Notes: generated from the sequence alone by a model not told the origin. Counted from the stretch's first letter, positions 37,976-51,392 are shown. The stretch is DNA of 64,000 nucleotides from Gossypium raimondii (GCF_025698545.1 NC_068569.1:19592001-19656000); one strand, 5' to 3'. Program-made: numbers and translations.

Positions 37976-40305
37976 TTAGATTGCAACTTTAACAAACCTT
38001 TGGGTTAATTGGTAACCCATATGCAGAAATCTCATCAAGGCATTTTGTAAGTGCATTCAAGTTCAACTTTCCATATGCTGATGTATTGTGCTCCAAACCC
38101 TTATATGGATATTTCATCAAATTCTACGTGAAGGCATTTTGTAAATAATTTTGATTTTAATGTAAGGTTGTCTACAATGAATGATATTGTCCAAACTCCC
38201 TACACTATTAATGGGACATCCAACCGGATACATGATTCAGAATTTAAGGCTAATATCGATGACCGGGCAAAATGTAGGGAAATAAGTGATGAAGAAATCC
38301 AAGAGGGTGGGCCCAATGGTGTTGAAGTTGCATTATTTTCTTAACTTGAAGTAATTACAAAAGAGAATAATCTCGAAAATTAACTTCCCAACCTGCTAAA
38401 GGGACAACTGAAAGTCTACCACCGTATGATTCTCTATCCTACATGTTCAGCATTGACATTAACGTAATATGTGTACCAGAATTTCTCAAGTTACCTCGCA
38501 GAAGATCAGGGTATACAAGTTCTTAAAAAATTAGGTGATTTGCATATTGGGATGAAGTAAAATGCTAAAAAAATTGTTGTTTTTTTAAATAAAAATACTA
38601 AAATACCCTCAAATAATATAACTTATGTTAAATAATTTTCATAATTTTTCAAAACGAGTTGGTGTTTGGTTGACTCATGACACTAACTCAATTAGGAATT
38701 TAAATAATAGTAAGTCTAGATATACAATTGATGAGGCTAATAAAATGTATAATAATTATCAATATCAAGTTTTGATTCAATGGTAAATTTAAAATTTTAT
38801 TAACGCAATTGAGACGAGTTTAAATCCTCTATATTTATATTTATATTTTTTAAAATAAAAATCTAAAGTACTCTCGAATAATACAACTTATTTTAAATAC
38901 AAATTATTTTTCGTAATTTCTCTAATTGAGTTGATCCTCGATTGATTTGTAACATTGACTCAATCAAGGGTTAAATAATAGTATAAATAATTATAGTATA
39001 ACAAATATTAATATAAAATTTATTATATATTTTAAATTAATATCACATGAAAAATTATCTAACACGCATATATTATGAAATATTTAGCCTCCACACAAGA
39101 AAAAGGGAGTGACATGTTATACTAAAAATAAAATAAAACAAAATAAACGGAACACTTGTCACACCTCTAATCCACTTGTGAAATTAAATTTTCATTTATA
39201 ATTACTATATTAATAACCATATATATTGATAATGGAATTTCTTTTAAAAAATTGTTTCTCTAAATGAACGTTTTAAAAATAAAAAACTAATTCATTATTT
39301 TTAACTTACATTGTTCTTTTATATTCTTTAAATATTCTACATTGTTTATATTTTTCTCTAACAACAAAATAATACATTTCCACTTAATAAATAAATAATT
39401 ATAGAAAATTATACATTAAAAAAAAAAACTCACACTCACTGATGTATACTCATAACAAAATTAACTAAAATACTTCTATATTTATAAAATGCTTTTAAGT
39501 ATAAATATGCTTAAAATTTTTTTATATCATATTTAGAACTACTCATAAACCCTCTCCAACCCTTAATTGGAGGATAGATGCGTTTTAATGCGCTCAAACT
39601 CACGTCTTATTGTGTTGACAACAATGTTGATACCAACCGAATTAAAACTCAACCGACAGGCTTAATATCTTTAAATAATTCTAGTTTTGATATATAATAC
39701 TACTTTGTTTATTTTAAACATTATTAAACTAATATATTTATGTAATTGTGTTGTATAGTAGACAATGTCGTTATATTAGATGTAAGATTTGATGTACTTT
39801 ATTCAAATTATTTGCATATATTTTAATATTTTCGACTGTTAGTTATTAAAGTTTCCTTATTATGCAATTGTTGGTAATATATTAAAATTTAAAACCATTT
39901 TAATATCAAAATATGATAAAATAAAATAATCTTTTCATATTTCGGGCATACAATACACACTACAATTTTTAATCCATTTATGTTTTATATCATAACAATT
40001 TAAGAGTATATCTATTCAACCTGGGTGTCAAATCCACCATAATAAATAAATTCATTTACATCATATAGAGTAAGGTCGATCCTTGAGATTGAATTGATCA
40101 ATTTTATTATTTCTTATGATAAAAATTAATGTGAATATGCAAAAATAAAGAAGAGTAATTAAATCTAAATCTAAATTAAATAAAAATAAGGAAACGAAAT
40201 TAGATTTGAATAAATCAATAATACGAAAGTTTCAGCTTCTGCTTCGAACTAATCTCTTCCCATAGATTTTCTCATCTAACCTATAAGTCGAATATAATGA
40301 TCAAG
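37976..40305. other. AT-rich intergenic DNA, no gene seen
   Basis: Very AT-rich, with only the SINE-like copy at 39541-39658 recognised. 38140-38540 is less AT-rich but has no long ORF. It may be an old transposon fragment. Confidence 0.45.
39541..39658 (-). repeat. SINE-like dispersed repeat, copy 3
   Basis: The minus strand reads 'gttgagttttaattcggttg', 'acacaataagacgtgagttt', 'gagcgcattaaaacgcat', 'taagggttggagaggg' and 'tttatgag'. It follows the same block order as copies at 101-205 and 12663-12765. Confidence 0.6.
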
Positions 40306-40735
40306 GCAGGGCGAAATCAGAAATTATTTTTAGGAGGTCGAAATTAAATTGTAATTTTCATGATAGAAAGAAAAGGCAATTCCACCATTTTAACAGACTA
40401 TGGGTGAGTTTGGATGGGCGGTGCGTTTACCTGCGGTTAGTGTAAAAACAACGGTGGCGGTGAGATTAGATACTATAGCGATACTGTAGCGTGAGACAAA
40501 AAGTAAGCTAAACGCACCGCACCGCACCCAATCGCCCATCCAAACCCACACTATGTATGTCTAATTTTTAAAATATTAAATCAAATTTTTATATTTTTAG
40601 GGGGTCAAAGTGTAATTTTATCTTTACTAATTTAAAATTTTCAAAGGGGTTATATGAATTTTTTTTATTTTAGGAGGGGTCGGCCCTTACCAGCTCCCTA
40701 ATTTCAACGCTGGATCAAGGAATAGCCTCAAACCA
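40306..40735. mobile_element. Older dispersed repeat split by MITE copy 2
   Basis: The left part (40306-40397: 'gggcgaaatcagaaatt', 'ggaggtcgaaattaaattg', 'caccattttaacaga') and the right part (40554-40735: 'agggggtcaaagtgtaattt', 'ttttaggaggggtcggccc') read as one continuous repeat of a type common in plant genomes once the 150-bp MITE and one CTA copy are ignored. The left and right ends look loosely inverted ('gcgaaatc' and 'tttcaacgc'). Confidence 0.5.
40401..40550 (-). mobile_element. 150-bp MITE, copy 2 (3-bp CTA target duplication)
   Basis: Same family as 37826-37975 but inverted. The ends are TGGGTGAGTTTGGATGGGCG and CGCCCATCCAAACCCACA, flanked by CTA on both sides. It is 150 bp long, as is copy 1, and its reverse complement agrees with copy 1 at roughly nine of ten positions by eye. 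Confidence 0.85.
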
Positions 40736-41911
40736 CTAGCCCTTTCATATATAAATTAACCGCGGAAATAATTTGACAGCTGACTCTTACCAAGCGAATA
40801 ATTTTAAAATTAGCTTCCGTGATTTAATTCCTTGAGGGTCTTGCAAACTAGGACACGACTCAAATCAATGGCCTCAATTGCACAGGTCGTTTAAATTTGA
40901 TCGTTAACTCCTTTGATAGATCCAACTACTCACTCAATTGATCGCGTCAATTTATTATTTGGTGGACTAAATATGACAATTACAAATTATACCGATTCAA
41001 CAATTAAATCTTTAAACCGGAGAATTAACAAATGCCGAATTAGAGAATATATATGCAATTTTGAAATCCCAGATTAATTATCAAACTAGAATTGAATTTA
41101 ACCATTATTATTATTATTAAAATCGAATAAGTAAATAACAATAGAAAAAGGAAACTACGGTGGCTCTGTGTGTGCACCCCATTAACGCCTATACAACAAC
41201 AATAATAATAATAATAATAACTCTAAAATAAAATATAATGAGTTTTTACATGCTTGTTAAAATAAATTTAATCTTAATTAAGATGTTTTTCAAAATTAAA
41301 ATTAAAATAAAATATTCCTAAAAACTTAATTAGACTTGTGGTCATGTAAAATTTTCTACGTGGCCCGCAACTCGATTTATTTGTCAACACATTAAACAAC
41401 AAATTACCTAATTAGAAAATAATTAAGTAAATGTCAAAATTAATAAGTTATAAAATATATGAAGTAAACACATTATCAAAACTAATTTAGTTTTGCATAA
41501 TTTTATTTAAATGTGGCTTAATCTAATACTTTTTTTAATAAAATGAAATATCAAACGCTAATCTAACTCGAAGAATTAAATGGTTTAGTTTCTCGTGTTT
41601 TTTATTTTGGTCAAATGTTAGTTTCTCGTTTAGATGATCCAAGTACTTGCAATGAAAATCAACGGCCATTATTTGCCATGAAAAATCTATAGTGATCATC
41701 TCCATAGAGAAAGCAATTATTTATAAGTACAATTTGGAAAATAACTCCAAAAACATACAAATCCTAGCTAATGTCTGTATTCGGTAGACAGCAGGTACCT
41801 AGGATTTAAGAAGCATGTCTGTTTCCCCTTCATGTCTCTGATGGCAGTCTATCTGAGGTTCTAATACATTAACAAAAAACCCATCACTAGTATTATTATA
41901 TCTCCTTGAAT
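40736..41911. other. Intergenic and upstream region of the C2H2 gene
   Basis: AT-rich, with ATT/AAT microsatellite runs near 41105-41120 and 41203-41220. 'tatttataag' at 41718-41727 is a possible TATA box ~190 bp before the ATG of the next gene. No other gene seen. Confidence 0.4.
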
Positions 41912-43272
41912 ATGGCTGGTTCAACTCACCAAAGAAAACCCACCATGGAAGCTTACCAAAACCAAAACAAGTGGCCTCAGAAAATTGACAAGCCACCTTC
42001 TTGGGCAGTTCTCAAAGGATTTTTCTTTGGTAAATATCATCACCGCCAACAAGAGCAAGAAGAGCAACAGAAGTTACAGCCGAAGAAGAAGGTAAAGAAG
42101 CAAAAGCAACAACAAAAGGAACAAGTGATGGAAGAAACAGGCAAGAAATGCAAAAAAATGAGGTGTTCAGGTTCATTATGCAGCAACACAAAGGTCATCC
42201 ACTGCAGGCCTGAAATGGCTTCCCCTGAAGTTCACAAGAAAAGGGCATCCTTTGGTTCATTTGATACTTCTAGCAGATCCATGAAAGCTCCTCTGCGTGA
42301 ACTCAACGGAGTTGCCGTTTCTTCCACTAATTCTTCTTCACTTCTTTCTGTATCTTCAGCAGCACCACCAGCCAGCTCCTCTGCCGGTGGTTCCTTTGGA
42401 GGAATGCCGTTTAGGAGATTCTCCGGCTGTTATGAGTGCAAATTGGTGGTTGATCCCCTTCTTGGTATATCCAAAGATCCTTCTTTGAGGGGCACCATTT
42501 GTTCTTGCCCTGAATGTGGTGAGATTTTCATGAAAGCTGAAAATTTGGAGCTTCATCAAGCTGTTAGGCATGCAGGTAAAATAAATTCACTCCCTCGAGA
42601 CACCCATCGTTTGTATATAATATGATAATTTTTTTTTTATATAAATCAAACACAGTTTCTGAACTGGGACCTGAGGACACAAGCAAGAACATAGTGGAAA
42701 TCATATTCAAGTCAAGCTGGTTGAAGAAACAAACACCAATCTGTCAAATTGATCGGATCCTTAAAGTCCAAAACACCCCCAAAACGATCTCTAAATTCGA
42801 AGAATACCGCGATTCGATCAAATCCAAAGCCACCAAGAAGCACCCACGTTGCATAGCAGATGGGAACGAGCTCCTAAGGTTTCACTGCACCACATTTGCA
42901 TGTTCACTCGGTCTCAGTGGGTCCACCAACTTGTGCAACACAATCCCAAAGTGCAATGTTTGCAGCATTATAAAAAATGGGTTCAAGGTGGCTCAAGAAA
43001 CCAATGGAAAAGGAATTCTCACCACAGCTACCAGCGGCAAAGCACATGATAAAGCAGCTGGGGTGGAAGATGGGGATTATGAAAAGAGGGCAATGCTTGT
43101 GTGTAGGGTGATCGCCGGGAGAGTGAAGAAGAACATCATGGAAGGTGATAACATGGAGGAATACGACTCGGTGGCCGGTGCGGTTGGTGTCTACTCCGAT
43201 TTGGACGAGTTGTTTGTGTTTAACCCTAATGCTATCTTGCCTTGTTTTGTTGTTATCTATAGAGGGTTTTAG
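41912..43272 (+). CDS. C2H2 zinc-finger protein with PARP-like C-terminal domain
   Basis: Two exons, 41912-42575 and 42656-43272, joined across a GT-AG intron of 80 bp (426 aa). The start is the first ATG after an in-frame TAG at 41888. Residues 41-82 are Lys/Gln-rich and basic, a likely nuclear signal; 115-165 are Ser-rich. One C2H2 finger lies at C199-x2-C202-x12-H215-x4-H220. The conserved AVSELGPEDTSKNIVEIIF segment follows, and then a C-terminal domain (~250-426) that reads like the catalytic fold of poly(ADP-ribose) polymerases: LLRFHCTTFAC, GSTNLCNTIPKCNVC, NGKGILTTATSGKAH and DELFVFNPNAILPCFVVIY. The same fusion occurs in a plant family of unknown function (Arabidopsis At4g27240-type proteins, from memory). 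A nuclear role is likely; activity is unknown. Confidence 0.9.
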
Positions 43273-46200
43273 TTTGGTTATTAGGGATTTTCATGTTTAA
43301 TTAAATGTAATGTTTGAATTGCTAAAGAAATAATTAATAGAATAGCATGTAATGTTTTGTTGTTACCTTGAAAAATGTTGGAAGTAGCAGAAAGATGTTT
43401 GTAATGCAGACAAAAATTTTCCAATCAACGAAGAAGGTTAAAGAAATTTTAGGGCAATAAAGAAGTATCTCTGTCATGTGGCATTGTTTATCTTACATCA
43501 ATGTCCAGATTCCCATTCCATTTGCTAATGCCGAATAAAGTACATTCGGAATTTGGAACATGAAACAATATGGAATAAAACTTTCTTTCCATGGATTTGG
43601 AGCACTGCACAGGCCTGACGTGTCTTGTCTTGATCAGGTTTTTTACTACTACTGCAAACAAAAAAAAAAAAACCCGACAAACTTTGGTTTTTAATACTGC
43701 ATATAAGACATTACTGAAGATGCTTTGATTTGCAGTTTGTCTCAACATCTTGTGTTAAATCGATGATTCAAGACCACCCTGAAACAAGTTTAGGAAACAG
43801 CCCTCGACCCACTTCCTTGTCCGTACAGCGTGCTAGTTTCTTTTAGATCGACAAATATATATATTAGAAATGTAAAACATTATACAATGAAATAATTTGA
43901 ACACGATAAAAGCTTCAATATCAGATATAATATAAATAATAATTTTGAATATAATAAATATGAAAATTAACCTATTTATTTAATATACCACGTTCAAACA
44001 AGATTAACATAATAAATTAATGTTTATGATTTTAACATTTAAGCTATTATTTAAAAAGATGGTGTCACCCATCTATCAAACTCCAACTCAATTATAAAAT
44101 TATATAAAAAACTTATTTATTTCATAAAAATAACAAACATGACTATGGGAATATTTTTCTCATACATTTCAGCTAAAGGTGTTGTGGTATTTCTTATATC
44201 AATTTATAATTTAGGTGACTAAAATAACAGCAAAAAGATGCATGCATGAACTGTCAAACAAAAAAAAATTAACGACGGGTTTGGCGCCAAAGAAAGAGGG
44301 ATAAAGGAAGTGGCTCTCATGCATGCTTTGGGTAGCTTTTGTTCAGAGCTTTTGATGAGTAATGAGTTTTACTTTTACAGTGGATGAGAAGAGTAAGAAT
44401 GAAACAACGGCCACGTCATAGATAGATGCTTAAAACACAAGCTCAAGTCCTATTCATCATGGACGCTTTTTACCTACAATCCCTAATTCATCTATTTATA
44501 TCGTATTATAATGTGTTTATGTGTAGCATATTTTGATTATCTTTTGTGTGGTGTACATGTGTTCATATTTACTCGAGAAAGGAAGAGAATAAAAATGATG
44601 GGAAGGAAAAGAAAGCAACGTGACACGAGAGGAAAAGGAAAAGAGGGTATAAATTATGTTGACGACAGTGAAGACTCCTATAAGCGTAGCGGAGAGGGAG
44701 AGGCCTTCCCAATTTGCAAAACAGTGGGAGTTTTTGGCACTGGGATTAATTATTAAACAGTGTGGCCTGACAGTTGGTGGAACCCAGCCACATGTTGTTG
44801 TTGTTGTTATCGGCTCATGTGTGTTGGGTCAGGGTCAATGCTTGGACCAGCCTTTTAACTACTAGCATAGCATGGGACCATGTTATCTTCCCTCTCCCTC
44901 TCCCTCTCCCACTTCTTGTTCTTCTTTGATCAAAACTCAAACTTTTTATTTTATTTTTGCTTAATCATAAATTTCACTACTACTGTTAGTATGTTTTGTT
45001 ATAATATTCTTAATTGTATTTTTGAGCTTTTTTTGGCCACTTTTATTTTTCTTTTCAAACTGTTTTTCTAACAGATTTAATAAAAATACTATTAAAAATT
45101 TAACGAGAATTATATGAAATTTCATACGTGAAATATTTTTAATGAGATGTAATTTATTACTTAAATAATCCTATAAGATAATTATATGTGAAAATAATAA
45201 AATAAATAACACATGAACTTAAAAAATAACTCTTAATTTAAAGAAAATAAATGTAATTATCTAAAAATTTAACTCAATAAAAAACCTCTCACTAAACAAA
45301 AGTATGAAAGATTAAAATCTTTTGAAAAAAGAGAAACATTGAAACATTGAATTTATTAATTAAATATATTAAAGAAAGCAATTTAAAAAAATCAAAAAAT
45401 TAATAGCCAAAAGGGCTCAAAAATACAATTAAAACTATTTTAACAAAATATACAAATTTTAGTGACCAAATTTATCATTAAACTTTTAACTTTTAGAGAT
45501 GGATTGCTTTTACTTACCTCATTCATTTAAATAGGTTAATTGCACCAAACATCCTAAACTTTAAAATATTTTAATTAAAATTTTAAAATATTAATATCGT
45601 ATCAATCAGGTCCTTGATTTTGTTCAAATGCATTGAAAACGAAACATCTGCTTTACTGTCGGGGCAGGATTCTCCTTATTTAGAGTTTGCATGTTTTGCC
45701 AGGAATCCAGGCAAATTTCATAGTAGGAATGTGGAAAAGCTAAAAAAAAAAGACAACACTTGTCTTGTCCAATTATGCCTCATTTTTCCATCCTATTCCC
45801 ACTCACAGAAATAAATGGAGAAATTAACCTTCTTAAATAAGTTCAAGGCACTTTTTTTTTTTTTTTGGAATAAATACATTTCCAACCAGGACAATGCTAA
45901 CCAGTCTTGTCTGCCATACCAAAAATTTCAATAGAGACAGTATCAGTAATCTGCAGAATTTTATGATAGAAAAGAACAAGAAAGCTGTCCCGCTCCTGCT
46001 ATAAGTGAAATTAACTATGAAAAAAAAACAAAAGAATCTTGTCAAACAGTACCTCATTTGATCAGGGTCGCAAATCCATCTACGTCTTACATCCGCACTG
46101 CAAGCAAAACAAAATTTGTATCTTTAAGTAAAACCGAAGCACCATCGTTGGAGTATTGAACTCAAGGTTGGAGAACCAACAAGTCGTTCGCCTAAGCTGC

Positions 46201-46336
46201 AATCCTTATATGCCTTGGCAGATCAGGCGCAGCAATGATGATGTAGAACAACCATAAACAGAGAAACAGTAGGCTCTTTATATATGATTTGATGATTGCA
46301 CTGTATTGGACTAAATTGACGTACGAACTTCGCTTA
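43273..46336. other. Intergenic, no gene seen
   Basis: Between convergent genes. It holds AT-rich filler, a pyrimidine CTCCCT repeat at ~44889-44911, and 'ggttaattgcaccaaacatc' at ~45535, which resembles the end of a Mutator-like element. The region 44240-44880 is less AT-rich but has no supported exon. A short minus-strand stretch near 46040-46098 has splice-like ends and could be a 3'UTR exon of the next gene. Confidence 0.4.
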
Positions 46337-49300
46337 TTATCTTGTAGACTCATGGTGGGAATTGAGTACATTTGCACCTTCGGTTAGTCTGAATGTTGAA
46401 TTATTAGAACTCTGGAGACAGGCACATTCTGGCAAAGGGTACGTGTATATGGAAGTTTTTCTGTTGAATTTTTTAACTCTGGGCACCATCATCCCTTTCC
46501 GATCACTTTCCGCAAGCATTACTTCCATCTCATCCTTAAAAGCTTTCCAACTGCAAAATGGGTACAGTAATGTTTTAAAACTCAAGTGACAGAAACAGAA
46601 CAAACGTGCTTTATAACTCAAGTTCAGGATGTATATTCTTTCAAATTATAAAATCCTTGAACTTTTATCCTTCTTGCCCATAACCCAACATGGCTACATT
46701 AACAAGGTGTTTTTACCCCAGAAGTCCAGAAGATAATACCTGATATCCATGTCCTGCAGCAGGACCACGAGTTTGCGTTTATCGGGCTTAATAGTTTTCG
46801 AATGTCCATTGAAAAGAAATCTTCGATGGCCCATCAAAAACTGTGGAAAGTTCCCACCCTGGGTTGTCACAAACACTTCACTGAACAAGCTTACTGTGTA
46901 GTCTAAAGCTGCCAACTTAGAAGAATGCCCCTTCAAAGAGAAACAGAGGATGTTAAACAGGTGCAGTTTGCTTTTTTAAAGGATGTAGTGCCATAAATCA
47001 AACTAAATAGATTCAATCTAGGCAGTCCAATATGATAAAACGCTCCATTCAATCAGGCTAACCTTAAAGATGCAGCTGGACATTCCAGTTTCATAAAGAT
47101 CTGATACAAAAAGAAAGAATCACTGCCCTCTAAGTTCTACATATAATTACTGTTGATAAAGGCATTAGATCGCTAGCTATTAATTAACCATTCCCAAGTC
47201 TTTGACCTAGAAGTATATTAATAATTTCATTGAAGTAAAACTTTTGTATCCTAAAGGCTTAATACAGGTCATATACATAAGACAAAGATGTGATGCTAAG
47301 TGTAGTTGTTATAGAAATCAGAGAAAGTTCGAACAACTTGCTTAATTTATCTAACTAAAACTCAGTAAGAGTTGTTAATAAGAGCAAATACATGTTAACG
47401 ATCTAGTAAAAGGAATGAGCATTTAAGACATGTAAAACTCGTTGATTGAGACATTAGCTCTTGGTAAGAAAAATAAAATCTATTAATTGTCGTATCTGAG
47501 TAGTTAGCATACAAAATGACAGAACTGTTAAAGGTAACTTATTGGCAAACTAATTAACTTACAGAAAAAAATCCAAACTATGCCTTCTTCAAACAAACTT
47601 CAAACTTGAAACATTGCAAAAATGGTAAGACAAGATTTACCTCAAAAGGTGCAAGTTCATCTGGTGTAGCAAGAGACTCCTTAGTGTAAAGAAGAGGAAA
47701 CATCTCTCGTAAAGGAGCTAGATGTTTTTCAGCCTGGTAAATTTTCCCCGAGGCTATGTAAATTGAGGTGTTATTGTCAAATCCCATACCTCTTAGCATC
47801 AATCCAACCTATGCTGACAGGAAAAACATTGTGCTATTATTTGCCAAAATTGGACTAGCATATATACCAGAGTAATTCCAAAGAAATACAAAAGATAAGT
47901 TGAAATAAGAATAAGCATTCATATAACCTCAAGTAAACAACATGGAGAAGTTGAATAGTATAAAACAATTATCATATTTGAGCTACTATCGGGGTACAGT
48001 GTCTGTTTCCAGAAATATATATTTCTTTTATGGTTTGATGAACATGATACATTCAGAATTAAATGCAACAATAACGAGATACTCAAGCATGTTCTCACTT
48101 GTAGCATTTACAAAGATAATAAGGAAGAAAAATCTGGTCAAATCCTACTTAGCAGTCAATATAGGAAAGAGAACCAGAACATAATTTATTCCAAGAAATG
48201 TAGGAAGAGTATATGACATAACAAGGCCTAGGGCCTAATTGAACTGTTATGCATGAATTTATTCTGCCTCTCAGCTTTACTTAGATTTTAGAGATATTTT
48301 ACTTCCATGGGTTACTTTTTTCCGTACAGCTCTGAAATTCAAACTATGACCGGCTTCCTTACCCTTTCTAGCACTATGAACTAAATAATAGCTAAACAAA
48401 AACAGAATAAGCCAACAACAAGAGCTCATAAATTTGTACTACCACAATAGGTATAGCAGCACTGCAGCCTTTGCCTTAAATAGTATGGTTCCATAGCCCC
48501 AAAAAAGTATTGAAAGAATTATTTAAATAAACTATAGTTGGAAAAAGTAACAAAAAAAGGTTCAACTTTTATTAGGTACCTCCACAGGAGTTAGAGGACA
48601 TTTTCCTTCAATTCGATTGAGAGCAGGTACAATGACACGATCTTTTCGTTTGAACTTCCCCTTCCACTCTTGTTCTCTAAAAGAATCCATTTTCAATTTT
48701 TCTGCTTCCCCTCCTTCATACACGCAGCATGAGAAGGCTACCATATCCTAAAAAATGGAGGGGCAGTTGTCACATTAAGTTCCTTAGGACAATGAATAGT
48801 TTGCTCCAGAAGAGGTAAAACAAGGATTAGCACCATACCTGCTCAAACCTCAGGTGGACAGAGACATATTTTCCACCAGTCATTGAGCTCCTCTCAATCA
48901 TCCTACTCACTAGCTTCCCAGCAAGTGATGATATAGGCGTAGAGAACTTCAATGCTTTATAATTGGTTATGCATCTCAGTAACTGAATATGAGATGGGAC
49001 ATTCATTGTCAATCTATTAGCAAATGGTGCAATACGGATAACTCTGCATCAAACATGCATCATCACAAACAAATCAGAAGTATACTTGGGAGAATTTTGA
49101 TTAAATATCATGTACTAAAATTTCTAAATAAATGGGAAAAAAAGAAGTTTGTTTTTTTACTAAACAATCTGCTAACTTCATTCGCAGTATGCTAATACAA
49201 TTAATGTTTCATTGCCAACATAAAAATAGATTTAGAAGAAACAATGTGACACATACCTTTGATCCCTCAAAATGGGAAGAACAACTCCCAAGTAATAATT

Positions 49301-51392
49301 TACAGTAGCCCATGCTTGGACACGGAAATTTGGAATATTGGAAATGTTTTGATCATATCTTTCCATCAATGCTTCAGGCAACTCCCTAACCACATTTACA
49401 TAACCTTTAAGGTTGTTTATGAAGTGCTCCTCATCATATATATCCCCGAACTGACTGTAAAACAGTTGAGTTTTCAAGAATCAGGTCTCTCAATATTCTT
49501 TAGTTAATTTTTGAGATAATGGGTCAATGAAAGTATACCTGGGATCTCTCCAAACACTGTTGAGTTCAAACCGAGGAATAACTAGTATTGCGTTTAAGAG
49601 TCCAGCTACAGCCACTGCATTGCATATCTAAGAAAAAATAGTAACAATGCTTACATGCACATGACAGAATAAATATTATGATAATCAGGTAAGAAGTAGA
49701 AACAATGAGCTTTTACGTGTGCATAGAAGAACCATATGTGTACTTGAATAGTGAGAACCAAGCACATCTGTTAAGTTTAATAAATAAGTAAAAGGACTGC
49801 AGAAAACCAAAATGTAGTACTATAGTAAAATACAATAATAGCATACCGCAGATCGTTGCTGGTTTAGACCACCATTGGCATCAACAATCAAGTAACCGCT
49901 AGAACCAGGAGACTCTGTATGTCAAAAAAAAAAAATTGAACCATCAAATAAACCGGAGCTCATTTCCTCCCTCTCAAGTAAAAAATTTTATGTTCAGCCC
50001 CACCCTTCATTTGTTATCCCTAACATGTAGGAATAATCATACAATAGCTGTTCCTAAACTCCAATACAAGTATCGTAGAACTTTAAGAGAGAACCAATCT
50101 CAGTAAGAATTACCCATTATGCTCGTTCTGTACATGGAGAAATGATTTCTAGCTGTCGAATTTGGACAAGGTTTCTGTACTTTCACCCTTCTTTTGTATT
50201 TCCACACAGAGGACAACTGCAGCAAGAAGCAGCATTTTGAGCTTACTGAAGAAAGAAACATCTCATATTTAGATCCTATTAAAGGGACTGAAACCTGAAG
50301 GAGAAATTTATTTCCTAATTCAATGTCTCTTTTGTAGGAGGGCTTTTTATGTAGATCATTGATACAATAAACAAAATGTGTCAAATTAGCTCTATCTAAG
50401 TCACCATATTATGATGCTGAAAAACCTAGAGTGGTCCTTTTCAAAAACAAGTTTTTGCTATCTCTGTTGTGAGTTGTAACCGACACTAGCCAAATATAAT
50501 TGAAGTGGAGAAAAGATAAAGGCATTAGCAATAAACATACATATAGGCAACATTTCTTATCAACATCATTTTCCATGTAGAATGTTCAAAACACCAACAT
50601 TCATTATCCCCATCAAGCTTCTTTGCTTTCTAATTTCATGATCAGTTTCCATATTACTACCCGTTTCTGCCTTGTCCAAGAAACAAATTTATTTTATGAC
50701 AACTTTTTAAGAATTATGATTAAAGAAAAACCCATTCTAACTAAAAGCCAAAATTGTAAAAGAAAATCTAGTTTCACTTCACAAGCGAAATAAAAATAAA
50801 AACACTCCATTAACATAAAATTTAAGATCCTTTCAAAATTTAACCTTTATCCAACATCTAGCAACCAGCTCCACCAGTACTAGAATACAAAAAAAAAAAA
50901 AGCAGCAATCAAGAGCATAAAAAAGGTTATAAAGAGATGTCTAGCAAGAAGAAAGAAGACCTCAAGAGCAGAAGAATTATCAAGGCGAATATCATCCCAA
51001 AGCCTTTGAAAATTCTCGTAGCTACGATACACTGATCCGGGAACAGAAGCATAGCCCCAAAACCCAGAAAACGGACCGACACACATTAACAAGCCGGAAA
51101 TGTACAAAAGTGGCAGCAGCAACAAGTAACGGAGATTACGCCGGAAGTTCAGGCCGGAACCAAGGTTTTCACGGCGGACGAAGGACTTGGTCTTGGAACG
51201 CAGCCGACGGCGGCACTGCGACAGGGACGGAGTAAGACGAGGCTTCGGTGGCGATGGAGGTGGGCTTGGAGAGTTGTTGTCGCTCCCGTTACTGACATCG
51301 CTGCTGTAGCCATTGCTGCAACAGTTGCTGTTGTTGTTACTGTTGCTGTTATTGCTCTTGGGCTTCATTGCTGTGGCAATGTGAGCTGCCAT
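46337..51392 (-). CDS. O-fucosyltransferase family protein (GT106-type)
   Basis: Golgi type II membrane glycosyltransferase, probably acting on cell-wall glycans or glycoproteins; the acceptor is unknown. Ten exons fit: 51392-50961, 50216-50114, 49914-49847, 49627-49539, 49454-49257, 49043-48839, 48747-48580, 47808-47641, 46930-46740 and 46550-46337 (1836 nt, 611 aa). The open frame extends to 51422, but that codon is TTG; the first ATG is 51392. The N-terminus is Asn/Ser- and Pro-rich, then basic. One membrane segment lies at ~89-106 ([18 protein letters not shown]). The catalytic region begins at ~179 with [19 protein letters not shown], a family hallmark, and includes [15 protein letters not shown] (HLRxE at 360-364), [15 protein letters not shown] and [18 protein letters not shown]. 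The C-terminus PLPECACLQ is also family-typical. Confidence 0.93.

Noticed and set aside
37796-38008. 70-codon ORF at 37.8 kb
   Set aside because: Runs through MITE copy 1; spurious.
44511-44865. Two overlapping plus-strand ORFs near 44.6 kb
   Set aside because: Overlap in different frames, no domain, no conserved exon pattern.
46040-46098. Possible extra coding exon at the C-terminus of the fucosyltransferase
   Set aside because: It has a plausible acceptor and donor, but the preceding exon already ends with a family-typical C-terminus and a TAA stop at 46337-46339. It is at best a 3'UTR exon.
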